Positions 17,501-24,652 of a stretch of 37,789 nt of DNA are shown here, in pieces. Under the pieces are notes generated by a model that worked only from the letters and a program-made list of their open reading frames with translations, was not told the origin of the DNA and searched no databases. Each line of letters opens with the position of its first letter. Position 1 is the first letter of the stretch. The position numbers and the translations under genes were made by a program. The DNA comes from a virus. The DNA lies in IMG/VR virus record IMGVR_UViG_3300023178_000118, positions 1 through 37,789 of that record, one strand, 5' to 3'.

Positions 17501-19432
17501 AAAACTTGATAAAGAGTCGAGTAAACCAGAAGCGGCATCAGCCATTTTTACATATAAAGGATTTCTCTCCGTTCCATCGGCTTTACCTAAACCAATTTTT
17601 TTCTTAACAGCGCCACCTACAAGCATAGTAGCTAGACCAGCTATAATAGAAAGTTTAGGATTTTCAAAAACCCACTTTAACATATTTGATATGGTTGTAA
17701 CTACTGATTTTATTGTTTTAAATCCTTCCACCAAAGTATCTTTTGATGGCATTATGCCTTCAAGAGTGTTTTTGAAACCTACTAGAGCTTCATCAATACC
17801 TTGGCCTGAACCAAATATATCAATAAACGCGTCCACTACATTATTGGTAAGTGGCACTATCGCTGATTTAAAAGTGTTACCTATTTTTTCAAGTGTGGCT
17901 TGGTTTTGTGTTGCCAAATCACGAAGGTCCTGTTCGGCCGCCAGAGAAGTCATCTTGTCTTTAATGGCTTCTTTGTTATCTTTTAAATATTGGGCGTTAA
18001 CCTCGGCCAAGCTTGTTCCTTTTTCCAAAATTAGTTGCTCAACGGCGGCTTGCTCTTCCGCGGCTTCTACACCTAAACCTTTCAATTTATTTTGAAGAGT
18101 AAAAGATTTTATAATCGCAGGGTAATCTTTACCTAAAACTTTTTCTAAGAATTCAACTTGAGATTTGTCCGTTGTTACTAATTCACCTTTAGCGTTTATT
18201 TGGTCTTTTAGAGATTGAAGTACTTTGTTTTGCAGACCTTCAGTATCTCCTGCTCTTGCAAGTCTTGTCATTTCCATGGCATCGAATTTTGCCCCAAACA
18301 AAACTGCGGCTTCTTGAGATAAACCTAAACTGCTTTCTAAGTCTTGGAAGTTTTCAGCAGCGCTAGCTGATTCACTTAAGCTTGTACCTAATTGTCTAGC
18401 TCTTATAGCGGCCTGTTTCAATCTTTCGGGAGCCATTAATAACGCAGCATTAGTTTGTTCTGAATAAGAGGTAACATCTCTAAATACCAAACTAGCAGAT
18501 ATACCTGCGTTTACAGCGTCATTTTTCATTGTGTTTGCAAAATCTTGAGCGTTCGCCGCGGACATACCTAACGTCTTGGTCAATATCTTTAATGTACCAA
18601 CCGCTTCTTCGGAACTCATTCCTAGTCCCGACATAAGAGAGCCGGTGATTTCAAGGTTTTCTTGAGTTACATAAGCCAACTTTCCGTAAGTGTTTATAAC
18701 ATCACTTACTATCGCCGCTTGCTGCTCGGTATCTATACCCATTTGCTGAAGCGCACCCGAAGCTGCTATAAACTGTTTTCTCATTTGGCCGCTAGCAGAG
18801 ACAGATGTGCCAGCAGCTTTTGCGATGTTAACAAAAGCCTTATCTGATTGGTTTAATACATTTAGGACAGCAGCGCCAAGGGTAGCGCCACCAAGAACAG
18901 CAGTTAATTTTCCAAAAAAACCAGAAAATAATTTACCTAACGTGCCACTTTGAAATTCTGCAATTTGAGAAGATATACCTTCTACAGCTTTAGTAAAAGA
19001 ATCTAACTCTTTTAAATACGATTCTTTTAGTTTAGTTTCCTCTTTGAGGTTATTTATTTTTGTTTGTAAATATTTTATTTCTTTTTTATCTAACTTTTCG
19101 TGTATTCGCCCATTCGCTAATCGTATTTCAAGTTGCTTCTTTTCTTCCTTGTTTTGCTTGATGGTTTCTCTTAATGCTTTTCGTCTTTCTGCACGATCTT
19201 TTTTAGTAAATTTTTCATATTCATCCTGATATTTTTTCTTATTTTCAACTTCTTCATCATCTACTTTTTCCGATTCATCATTGTTTTTCTTTTTCTTAGA
19301 TAAAGCATCAGCGGCCTCGGCTTGAGTATCTCTCAATGTAGACGCAAGATCACGCATAATCTCTGCAGTTTCGTGCAAAGAGTCTTTTATTTCCTTTATT
19401 TCTGATGATAATTGATTTGATATATCAGGCAT
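14549..19432 (-). CDS. Tail tape measure protein
   Basis: 1627 residues, the longest complete gene here. Residues 1-150 are charged coiled coil. Residues 165-620 (GASGALQQM-like helices, ITGSLMSGLGMSSEEAVGTL, YSEQTNAALLMAPERLKQAA) are typical phage tape-measure helical repeats. Residues about 1315-1475 are a long Ala/Leu/Ile membrane-active stretch with several hydrophobic helices. Near 1514-1540 the segment GGVVTKPTMSMVGETGEKEV is the familiar C-terminal tape-measure motif. A related motif (PTLLVAEERPGEMYLPMERW) occurs near residue 940, so it is present twice. In contractile phages this protein sets tail length and is ejected ahead of DNA. At the usual 0.15 nm per residue it predicts a tail of roughly 200-240 nm, against about 100 nm for T4. 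No clear Shine-Dalgarno precedes the ATG, which lies 14 bases after the preceding stop. Confidence 0.93.
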   Translation of the reverse strand: MPDISNQLSSEIKEIKDSLHETAEIMRDLASTLRDTQAEAADALSKKKKNNDESEKVDDEEVENKKKYQDEYEKFTKKDRAERRKALRETIKQNKEEKKQLEIRLANGRIHEKLDKKEIKYLQTKINNLKEETKLKESYLKELDSFTKAVEGISSQIAEFQSGTLGKLFSGFFGKLTAVLGGATLGAAVLNVLNQSDKAFVNIAKAAGTSVSASGQMRKQFIAASGALQQMGIDTEQQAAIVSDVINTYGKLAYVTQENLEITGSLMSGLGMSSEEAVGTLKILTKTLGMSAANAQDFANTMKNDAVNAGISASLVFRDVTSYSEQTNAALLMAPERLKQAAIRARQLGTSLSESASAAENFQDLESSLGLSQEAAVLFGAKFDAMEMTRLARAGDTEGLQNKVLQSLKDQINAKGELVTTDKSQVEFLEKVLGKDYPAIIKSFTLQNKLKGLGVEAAEEQAAVEQLILEKGTSLAEVNAQYLKDNKEAIKDKMTSLAAEQDLRDLATQNQATLEKIGNTFKSAIVPLTNNVVDAFIDIFGSGQGIDEALVGFKNTLEGIMPSKDTLVEGFKTIKSVVTTISNMLKWVFENPKLSIIAGLATMLVGGAVKKKIGLGKADGTERNPLYVKMADAASGLLDSLSSFGADAVTTTSKEGPSTPKSLPKVPKGKGGAIVGSVLGLLRGAGPKMLTGLKEIFSGAIGKGFLKKIPLLGLLFSMYDMIDRFKKGDYLGAAIEFVAAVASLFPGIGTGIGIALSGVNVARDMAGGGKNAVADGLEAAKNGAAGLETPTKPSTAPPPPPAAGTPSKPTSKSRGGRRRRGGGASMGANIPNSVSEVNVEGMSAEELAAQYGVDISGGGYGFSEEAIKKMSPQKIKDYLQKNNIDQLDKMSAWQKLKMYTSAKSGDFDVEKLAKGKADKVGAAPRKPNPMGEIFNEPTLLVAEERPGEMYLPMERWMTGKPVAKEVERGMEKMGYRRAFGGLGPVGVSGGAVGTGLGAKSDLGASLGGAQAATALATSAGDLTASERRLSASIKDTTDAQLEQQNVQDQLNKDRLDDQKKFSWGFLEAVGRHMESAETFINNNEALMNEMGSVGDFLQNNSKLIGDVGRFLQAKDKKEAAITLALDTLQNKIESSFGEKGVIANEIISGLRNGMKPSQAAMQGLGNFLLGDRKAREQKQKDYLMAQEKQQNLEEYFRQQGLTDQAEIQARVSEELDANTQAILNQGDPSKGGGPGTNTLMKEAVGDFALGVQGLMASGKSFKDAAKTQLKAMIQQKLIEKGMWALFNAEKILFAIKQAWEIRKMSTEAASEALENAGPLTKFFSSLLGIIPALIGALASAAAAIWGALITGLSALFGALMAVAGAIWGALFPAFVALLAGVWSVVAAFFMTIITVIAGLIPTLIALIVSMGPFALIGLAVLALIAVIMILVKFFPQIKKALTAVFKFVGKIVVKIVGALFKMVKALVWSIPKAIIKGALKIIKAVGGIFGKVGGAMVKGIKNLLGKLNPLNWFSEGGVVTKPTMSMVGETGEKEVIVPVDRIKSGGKVKPEVMSELRSIAPNIVGSGGGGGAGGDAGGGGNDALINEIKMLRQEIAAISNRPIAVTLDGRQVAKSVGERFTDMSNNI

Positions 19433-19446
19433 TGTATTTTGCAGTA

Positions 19447-19773
19447 CTAGTTTTTAGAAAAATATCTTTTAAAGTCGGACATCTTTAATGTTTTAATATC
19501 ATTCTTATTCATAGGTTTGCTTTTGTTAGCTTTTTGAATATCCTTGTTAGAAAGCATATCTCTCCCTATAACTTGCCCTAAAGTTAATCCATTAGATAGT
19601 TTTTTCTTGGAAGCTTTTTTTAATCTGGAGTCCATTTTACTAAGTAAATCTTTTTTTCTTTTCTTGAGTTTTTTTATTTCTGATTCTTTTGTTTCAAGCT
19701 CAAGTCTTTTATTAATATAGGCTAAGAGACCAGACACCATTGTCATTTTTAATAATGCTGAAAGACTTTCCAT
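19447..19773 (-). CDS. Small basic protein upstream of the tape measure
   Basis: 108 residues. A short hydrophobic helix (ALLKMTMVSGLLAYI, residues 6-20) is followed by a Lys-rich coiled coil (ETKESEIKKLKKRKKDLLSK), then NGLTLGQVIGRDMLSNKDI and a basic end. GGAG lies 7 bases before the ATG. It is the first gene after a hairpin terminator and heads the long operon with the tape measure. No family is recognised. Its position between the gp26-family gene and the tape measure suggests a tape-measure partner, but this is positional inference only. Confidence 0.7.
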   Translation of the reverse strand: MESLSALLKMTMVSGLLAYINKRLELETKESEIKKLKKRKKDLLSKMDSRLKKASKKKLSNGLTLGQVIGRDMLSNKDIQKANKSKPMNKNDIKTLKMSDFKRYFSKN

Positions 19774-19815
19774 TGTGTAGCTCCATTTTATATGGTATTA
19801 TTCACTATAAATAAA

Positions 19816-19847
19816 TATACCTCTCTGCAAAAAAACAGAGAGGTATA
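19816..19847 (-). terminator. Hairpin terminator-like element after the gp26-family unit
   Basis: A perfect 12-base inverted repeat (tatacctctctg at 19816-19827 and its complement at 19836-19847) encloses an 8-base A/T loop. On the minus strand the stem is followed by a moderately T-rich tail (TTTATTTATAG), weaker than the other terminators here. It separates the gp26-family/extension unit from the tape-measure operon. Confidence 0.6.
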
Positions 19848-19858
19848 ATGCAACTATA

Positions 19859-20044
19859 TTACTTTTTTCTCATCGCTTCTTTTTCAGCTTTATTTTTTTC
19901 TTCTAAAGCTTTATTAACTCTTTTTATCCACCACTGTCTAAAAGAAACGGGCATATTGTAAGCGTCTTGAAAACTAAGTTTTCCATAATATACACAAGCG
20001 AAAACTTCTTCCCAAAAATATTCTTTATGGCTTTCATTCAGGCC
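19859..20044 (-). CDS. Start-codon-less ORF, probable +1 frameshift extension of the gp26-family gene
   Basis: From 20044 to the TAA at 19861-19859 a 61-codon frame encodes a protein beginning GLNESHKEYFWEEVFACV and continuing YYGKLSFQDAYNMPVSFRQW, then a basic helix ending in EAMRKK. It is in the +1 frame relative to the overlapping gp26-family gene, which stops at 20034. Upstream in this frame a TAG lies about 18 bases before the slip site, and no ATG, GTG or TTG occurs before an internal ATG at NMP, by which point the Trp/aromatic part of the protein is already past. Amphipathic composition, conserved-looking 'MPVsfRqw' and lack of a start argue for translation by ribosomal frameshifting from gp26. 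A sequencing indel in TTTT would give the same picture, so this must be excluded. Confidence 0.68.
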   Translation of the reverse strand, partial: GLNESHKEYFWEEVFACVYYGKLSFQDAYNMPVSFRQWWIKRVNKALEEKNKAEKEAMRKK

Positions 20045-20885
20045 AAAAGAAACCCACCCCTATTGGGATGTCCACCTCCTCCTTATGGCCGCAATAACTA
20101 CAAGTGAAGGGTTGTTTCATAATTACATCAGGTTCATTATCGTTTAGATATTTTCTAAAAGCTCTAGAATCTCTTATAGACATACTTTTTACAAAATTAC
20201 TTATTGTTTCTGGCGAATCATCACCGTTGACAGATAATATTTGCTTTGAATATCTAGTTGTTATGTTTCTTTCCAAAGGTGACCCTGTTTTTTGTTTCGT
20301 CACTCTAAGCACTTCCTGTATTTCGTTTTCTTCCATTGAGGTTAGGAATCTAAACTTTATATTTATGCCGCTTGGAAGTGCAAAATCAAATGCAGGATTA
20401 TTTACATCTTCTGGATTCAAATCTAATGTTCTTACAGCTAACCCACTCAAATCAAAAGTATAATTATTTTCTTCTTCACAACTTGGACAATCTAATCTAA
20501 CTTCATAATCTGGGCCATAACCACTTATTCTAAGAAAAGTCATTATTGAATTTTTATCACCAGAAACCAAGTCATCTACGCTTATACTTTTATCAACAAT
20601 ACAACTTTGTAGTAGGTGGTCAAGTGCCTTACCAGACCTTAGAAGGGATCTTGATGTTAGTATGTCTTCGTCTGCAGCAGTAAGATGTCTTACTTCAATA
20701 AATTCTTCTTTGTGCAATGGATGGGTTTCCCCGTAAAGTTTACCCATGCTTGGTAAAAGCACCATATCTCTTGGTACAGAGTAACCGGATCTTTGTTCAT
20801 CTTTATTAGCCACCTCTTGTCGAGGAATAGGGGGAGATGCACCTTCTGCTGTATCTTCCTCTACTTTAATTTTTGATTTAGCCAT
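20034..20885 (-). CDS. 26: gp26-family baseplate hub / tail assembly protein
   Basis: 283 residues. The segment MVLLPSMGKLYGET, then EEFIEVRHLTAADEDILTS, then LLRSGKALDHLLQSCI is the hallmark of the T4 gp26 baseplate protein family (Pfam T4_baseplate). Two Cys pairs (C133/C136 in CPSC and C262/C265 in CSYC) form a likely zinc ribbon. It sits upstream of the tape measure, where long-tailed phages keep their tail assembly chaperones, and its last codons overlap a frame (to 19859) that would add 61 residues after a +1 shift at residue 280. The start has AAGGAG 7 bases upstream. T4 gp26 is a hub-assembly protein; a chaperone role for this family member is inference from position and the overlap. 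Confidence 0.83.
   Translation of the reverse strand: MAKSKIKVEEDTAEGASPPIPRQEVANKDEQRSGYSVPRDMVLLPSMGKLYGETHPLHKEEFIEVRHLTAADEDILTSRSLLRSGKALDHLLQSCIVDKSISVDDLVSGDKNSIMTFLRISGYGPDYEVRLDCPSCEEENNYTFDLSGLAVRTLDLNPEDVNNPAFDFALPSGINIKFRFLTSMEENEIQEVLRVTKQKTGSPLERNITTRYSKQILSVNGDDSPETISNFVKSMSIRDSRAFRKYLNDNEPDVIMKQPFTCSYCGHKEEVDIPIGVGFFWPE
20042..20051 (-). other. Candidate +1 ribosomal slip site
   Basis: On the minus strand the gp26-family frame reads TTC TTT TGG shortly before its TGA. A Phe-tRNA on TTT can move one base forward and pair perfectly with the next TTT, after which translation continues GGC CTG AAT into the 61-codon extension. An alternative +1 position is GGG-G about 12 bases upstream. 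The TGA four codons past the slip codon limits the window for shifting. Confidence 0.5.
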
Positions 20886-20924
20886 TTTAGACTCCTTATA
20901 TAAAAATGTTATAACATATAATAT

Positions 20925-20953
20925 ATGTTAATAAAAAAATAAAGAGTTGTAAA
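20925..20953 (-). promoter_or_regulatory. Weak candidate promoter for the gp26-family gene
   Basis: TTTACA (20953-20948) and TAACAT (20930-20925) are spaced by 17 bases on the minus strand, just after the terminator of the tail tube gene and 40 bases before the gp26-family ATG. The -10 is a poor match (four of six), so only the location makes it credible. The rest of the gap is AT-rich. Confidence 0.28.
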
Positions 20954-20956
20954 CAG

Positions 20957-20991
20957 CAAAAAAAAGCACCCCTAAAAAAGAGGTGCTTTTT
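20957..20991 (-). terminator. Intrinsic terminator of the tail tube gene
   Basis: Minus strand GCACCTC and GGGGTGC pair (one G-T) around a T-rich loop, extended by A-T pairs, and are followed by eight Ts. It lies 18 bases after the tube stop codon. Confidence 0.88.
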
Positions 20992-21008
20992 TATTTATAT
21001 AAATACTA

Positions 21009-21506
21009 TTAGTATCTCAGAATACACTCATCTGGTCTAACAGTAATGGATATCTCTACAGGATCAGCACCATCGTAAGAAAGATCACCAAAAGTAGCTT
21101 CAGAAATAAAAGCTCCTCTGATGTCCCACTTTTCTACTGATGCGCCGACGGGATCAAGCATTTCGATTGAGAAATTCTTCTTGTAAAAAGAAGCATATCC
21201 ATCACGACCAGAAATTGTTTCGTGAGAAAGTCTAACCCATTCCATAACACGTTGAGCTGATGAAGGAGCGATAGGATCGTGCAATGTCATTGCGATTGTA
21301 CCCCATTCACCCTTACCGGCCAAATATCTCTTGCTGTTGATATAATCAATAGTAACTGGTTCCATTGTAAAAGATGGTCTTGCAACAGTTTTGAGAGTAT
21401 AAGCAGGGATTTCTTCATCTTGAAAGAAAAGAATCCAACGATTATTTCTTTTTGGCTCAAATGTATCTGGTAACAGCCTTCCTTGATTTAGTGTTGTTAC
21501 TGCCAA
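21009..21506 (-). CDS. 19: Tail tube protein, gp19 family
   Basis: 165 residues, the typical gp19 size. The segments NRWILFFQDEEIPAYTLKTV, then GEWGTIAMTLHDPIAPSSAQ and MEWVRLSHETISGRDGYASF, then EKWDIRGAFISEATFGDLSY are those of T4-like tube proteins. Hexameric rings of this protein stack around the tape measure to form the inner tube. The start is an unusual TTG at 21506 (protein MAVTTLNQGR), preceded by GGAG 7 bases upstream; no ATG exists near the N-terminus, the first internal Met being at residue 47. It has its own terminator downstream and is separated from the sheath gene by another terminator, so it is probably made as a single-gene transcript, consistent with high copy number. Confidence 0.93.
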   Translation of the reverse strand: MAVTTLNQGRLLPDTFEPKRNNRWILFFQDEEIPAYTLKTVARPSFTMEPVTIDYINSKRYLAGKGEWGTIAMTLHDPIAPSSAQRVMEWVRLSHETISGRDGYASFYKKNFSIEMLDPVGASVEKWDIRGAFISEATFGDLSYDGADPVEISITVRPDECILRY

Positions 21507-21539
21507 TTTCTTTCTCCGTTTTGTTTATTATAAATATAT

Positions 21540-21580
21540 AAAACAAATAAAATTTGTTGGGGGTTATCCCCCAACAAATT
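21540..21580 (-). terminator. Strong intrinsic terminator after the sheath gene
   Basis: A perfect 13-base stem (21551-21563 with 21568-21580) has a GGGGG/CCCCC core and a 4-base loop, followed on the minus strand by a T-rich run (TTTTATTTG). It begins 10 bases after the sheath stop and lies upstream of the tube gene, decoupling the two. Confidence 0.9.
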
Positions 21581-21589
21581 ATTTATTTA

Positions 21590-24454
21590 CTAAACTTCAT
21601 CAAATGATGCACCACTACCGTCAACATTAAAGTCAAAGATAATAATTTCAGCGGCCTGTGTAGGCTGTAGGAAAATCTTACCTTTGATAATGTTTCTGTC
21701 AACTAGATCGGGTGTTGTTGTTGATTCGTCTAGTATAGCTCTAAACTGTGTCAAACCATTTTGAGCCTGTACTGTGCTCAAATATTCGTTTACTCTTGCT
21801 AGAATTGCACCTTGTGTAGATTCGTTGTTAGCTTCAAAGACAAACAATCTTGAGAAACCAGCGATTGTCTTTCTTACTTCTACTAGCATTCTTCTAACAT
21901 TGACTCTATCAAGCACTGACTGCTTCTTCTGCAGTGTCTTCTGACCGAAGATAACAATACCTTGGCCTGGGAATGTAGCTATTGGGTTTACGTTTACTGT
22001 ATAGAGACTATCTCTTTGAGATTGATTTAGTCTACGTCTTGCTTCCAAAACAGTATCCAATCCACCTCTTGTAAATCCTGCTGGTGCAAACCAAGGTTGG
22101 GCAACGCTGTCGTTGAATGCGTAAGCACCAAGCACTTCTACACTTGGTGGTACCCACATTAGACGATTGTTTTCAGCGTCATTAATTCTAACCCAAGGGT
22201 AATAAGCAGCAGCATAATTTGTGTCATACTTAGCTGACTCTGAAATAGCGTTAGATACACTTAGTGCCAACCCAGCGCCGCTTGTTGATGTGTCACCCAA
22301 ATCAATAATAGCGAAAGCATCGGAACGTGCTGTAATCATGTCAACAAGCTTATCGTTTGTTGTGCCAGCTTCACCGGAGTGCACACCAGGCACTGCGATA
22401 AGATTGAAATCAACTTCTTCTGGATTAGAGAGAATGTTGATAGCTGTTGAGAAGTCAGCGCTGATGCTGCCGTCATTATATGAATTAGCCATATCTTTTC
22501 TTGGGTCGAAACCATCAGTACCACCATACATAGCTACTGTAAAACGAATCTGATTTGTTGTCGAAAAGTTTCCAGCGTTGACACCTGTTGTGTCAATCAA
22601 AGTGTATGATGATGGGACATTAGTAATTTCATCAGCAGCAGTACCATAAACAATACCTGCCTGCTGTGCAAAAGTACCGTTGCTTGTGTTTACTACAGAG
22701 TTCTTAAGTCTATCAGCCATACCAGCGTCAAGAGAAACACCTGCATATGTTGTAGATGAAACCTCTCCTCTTGCGTTTAGGTGGTTTGTCTTAAGACTTA
22801 CAGGAGCGTATGTGCAAAATCCTGTAGCGAAATCAGAATCAAAGTTGTTACCTGTGATAACAGATGTGAATGTACCACCTGCTTGTGTCAACACTGACTC
22901 TTCCACTGTGATTTCAGTAGTTGTTGCGCTAACGACAGTGAAATCACCATCGTTGCCTGGGAAAGTTACAACTGTTGTGTCTGCGATTGTAACATTGCCA
23001 CTTAGGTTTACAGTTGTTACAAATCCATCATCACTGAAACTGTCAACAGTAACACCTAATGATTCACCAGATACTTGCACATCACTACCAACAACAATAT
23101 CAATCACTGTACCAATTATGATTGTGGATGCGGTCGTAAAATCAGCGTTAACAGCACCTGAAGATGTAGTACCAGCAACTGTAATTGTAGCACCAGCATC
23201 TAAAAATCCCCATTCAGTGTGAGGTGTAGGATCTGTTATTGTGCCAGTGTTTGAATAAGCAATAGCTGTATCTGTTACAGAAAATTCAATTGTTGTTCCC
23301 AAAGCGTCCCTGTTTGTTGGGTTGACATTAGCTGTAGGATATCCCTTAAAACCAGCAGGGTGTGCATTTGTTGGTGCACCTTCCACAACTTCAACTCTAA
23401 CAAACTTTGATTTGTTTTCAAAATCACCATCATACATAACTTCAACAGGAGATGTGTTAAAGTTATAAACGGGATAACGATCACCAATAGCTCTGCCGAC
23501 ATACTTAGCAGAAGATGGATCCATAGTAACGTCTTCATATGATTCCAAAACTTGTGGTTGGTCATCTGTATCACCTGCTGCACGAATAGCAATGCTAAAT
23601 GTGGGGAATTCTGTAGCAGAATCAGATTTGTTAACGTTTGTTACTGAAACTTTTACAGAAGCAGGTGAGTGTGTCATTTGATGAAACTTAAACATTTCAA
23701 ATACTTGACCATCAAAGTTCTGTGAAACAACAGAGGGTGTCTGAGGCTCAAACAATCCAGCAACGGTATCAAACTGAGTTGTACCTACTGTGTTTCCAGA
23801 TTGAGCTGTAACACTAACCCAATTTGGTACACCGTTGGTGTTTTCAGATGCGTTATCTACTGTGCCAGCGTAGTCACCAACAGCGTAGTCGAATACAGCA
23901 TCAGTGTAAAGGTCGCTAAAAAGCTCACCATCTGTGTGCTTCTTGGGGTTGCTACCGATTACTTTCTTAATATACTTGGGGCTTGAGGGACTAAGTGAAA
24001 GACCAGTGGCGATTTCACCATTAGCGCTCAGCGCAAAGTTTGTTGGGCTGCCAGATACAAGAATGTCAGAGGCATCGTTGCTTCTTCTTCTAACAATACC
24101 GAGAACGGCGTTGCCATTTACCAAAGAAGCTGTTGTTGTAGCTGACTCTGGGAAAGCAAGCACGCCTGCTTGACCAACACCAGTGGCGCTACGACCAGCT
24201 AGCTTTACAAATGTCAAGCTATCTGCGCTTCTAAGATAATTTCTTGCGGCATATCCAGCATAATGTTCGGGATTTAGTCCACCAAATACTTCCTTAAACT
24301 GACCAAAACCTGTGACAGTAATAGGTCTGTAAGCTGGACCTTTTGATGACAACCCGATTAGAGCAGCACCAACGCCAGCTTCGGCAGCAGATGGAATAAA
24401 TGATTCGTCTATTTCCTGTGTATACACACCAGGAGATACGAAAACACTTGCCAT
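21590..24454 (-). CDS. 18: Tail sheath protein, gp18 family, with inserted beta domain
   Basis: 954 residues against 659 for T4 gp18. The N-terminus (FVSPGVYTQEIDESFIPSAA, then GAALIGLSSKGPAYRPITV, then YAGYAARNYL) and C-terminal core (YAAAYYPWVRI, VPPSVEVLGAYAF, FAPAGFTRGGL, INPIATFPG-like VNPIATFPGQGIVIFGQKT, RVNVRRMLVEVRKTI) are classic sheath segments, the latter forming the contractile core that interlocks between rings. The extra length lies in the middle; residues about 395-540 are a Thr/Val/Ser-rich beta segment with two repeats of an Ig-like feel, likely displayed on the outer surface. GGAG lies 7 bases before the ATG. It has its own upstream region and terminator, consistent with high-level expression. 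Confidence 0.94.
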   Translation of the reverse strand: MASVFVSPGVYTQEIDESFIPSAAEAGVGAALIGLSSKGPAYRPITVTGFGQFKEVFGGLNPEHYAGYAARNYLRSADSLTFVKLAGRSATGVGQAGVLAFPESATTTASLVNGNAVLGIVRRRSNDASDILVSGSPTNFALSANGEIATGLSLSPSSPKYIKKVIGSNPKKHTDGELFSDLYTDAVFDYAVGDYAGTVDNASENTNGVPNWVSVTAQSGNTVGTTQFDTVAGLFEPQTPSVVSQNFDGQVFEMFKFHQMTHSPASVKVSVTNVNKSDSATEFPTFSIAIRAAGDTDDQPQVLESYEDVTMDPSSAKYVGRAIGDRYPVYNFNTSPVEVMYDGDFENKSKFVRVEVVEGAPTNAHPAGFKGYPTANVNPTNRDALGTTIEFSVTDTAIAYSNTGTITDPTPHTEWGFLDAGATITVAGTTSSGAVNADFTTASTIIIGTVIDIVVGSDVQVSGESLGVTVDSFSDDGFVTTVNLSGNVTIADTTVVTFPGNDGDFTVVSATTTEITVEESVLTQAGGTFTSVITGNNFDSDFATGFCTYAPVSLKTNHLNARGEVSSTTYAGVSLDAGMADRLKNSVVNTSNGTFAQQAGIVYGTAADEITNVPSSYTLIDTTGVNAGNFSTTNQIRFTVAMYGGTDGFDPRKDMANSYNDGSISADFSTAINILSNPEEVDFNLIAVPGVHSGEAGTTNDKLVDMITARSDAFAIIDLGDTSTSGAGLALSVSNAISESAKYDTNYAAAYYPWVRINDAENNRLMWVPPSVEVLGAYAFNDSVAQPWFAPAGFTRGGLDTVLEARRRLNQSQRDSLYTVNVNPIATFPGQGIVIFGQKTLQKKQSVLDRVNVRRMLVEVRKTIAGFSRLFVFEANNESTQGAILARVNEYLSTVQAQNGLTQFRAILDESTTTPDLVDRNIIKGKIFLQPTQAAEIIIFDFNVDGSGASFDEV

Positions 24455-24596
24455 GCTTTTTCTCCTAAATTAATAATGTAAAATAATAAAAAAACAATTT
24501 GTCTTTTTTTACAAGTAAGTTGCATAAGTAGAATGTTATTTTGACGCAAATACTTTATAACCTATAACACTTATAATAAATACGTTTTAAAAAACC
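24455..24596 (-). promoter_or_regulatory. Sheath upstream region
   Basis: This 142-base AT-rich region between the terminator of the upstream unit and the sheath ATG must contain the sheath promoter, because the terminator isolates it. A minus-strand TTTATTATAA (24580-24571) recurs in three other intergenic gaps of the window. No convincing -35/-10 pair and no T4-type TATAAATA is seen. Confidence 0.4.
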
Positions 24597-24632
24597 CAAA
24601 AAAAAGAGCCTATCATAAAGATAGGCTCTTTA
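24597..24632 (-). terminator. Intrinsic terminator after the Hc1-like gene
   Basis: A perfect 12-base stem (24604-24615 with 24621-24632) with a 5-base loop is followed on the minus strand by eight Ts. It starts 21 bases after the stop of the histone-like gene and insulates the sheath gene. Confidence 0.92.
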
Positions 24633-24652
24633 AAGTTAGATTTTATTTATTT

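Noticed and set aside
19806-19813. Plus-strand TATAAATA
   Set aside because: No plus-strand gene follows it; it points against every gene in the window.
20992-20999. Minus-strand TATAAATA, the T4 late promoter consensus
   Set aside because: It lies between the tube stop codon and that gene's terminator, so any transcript would end at once; most likely AT-rich coincidence.
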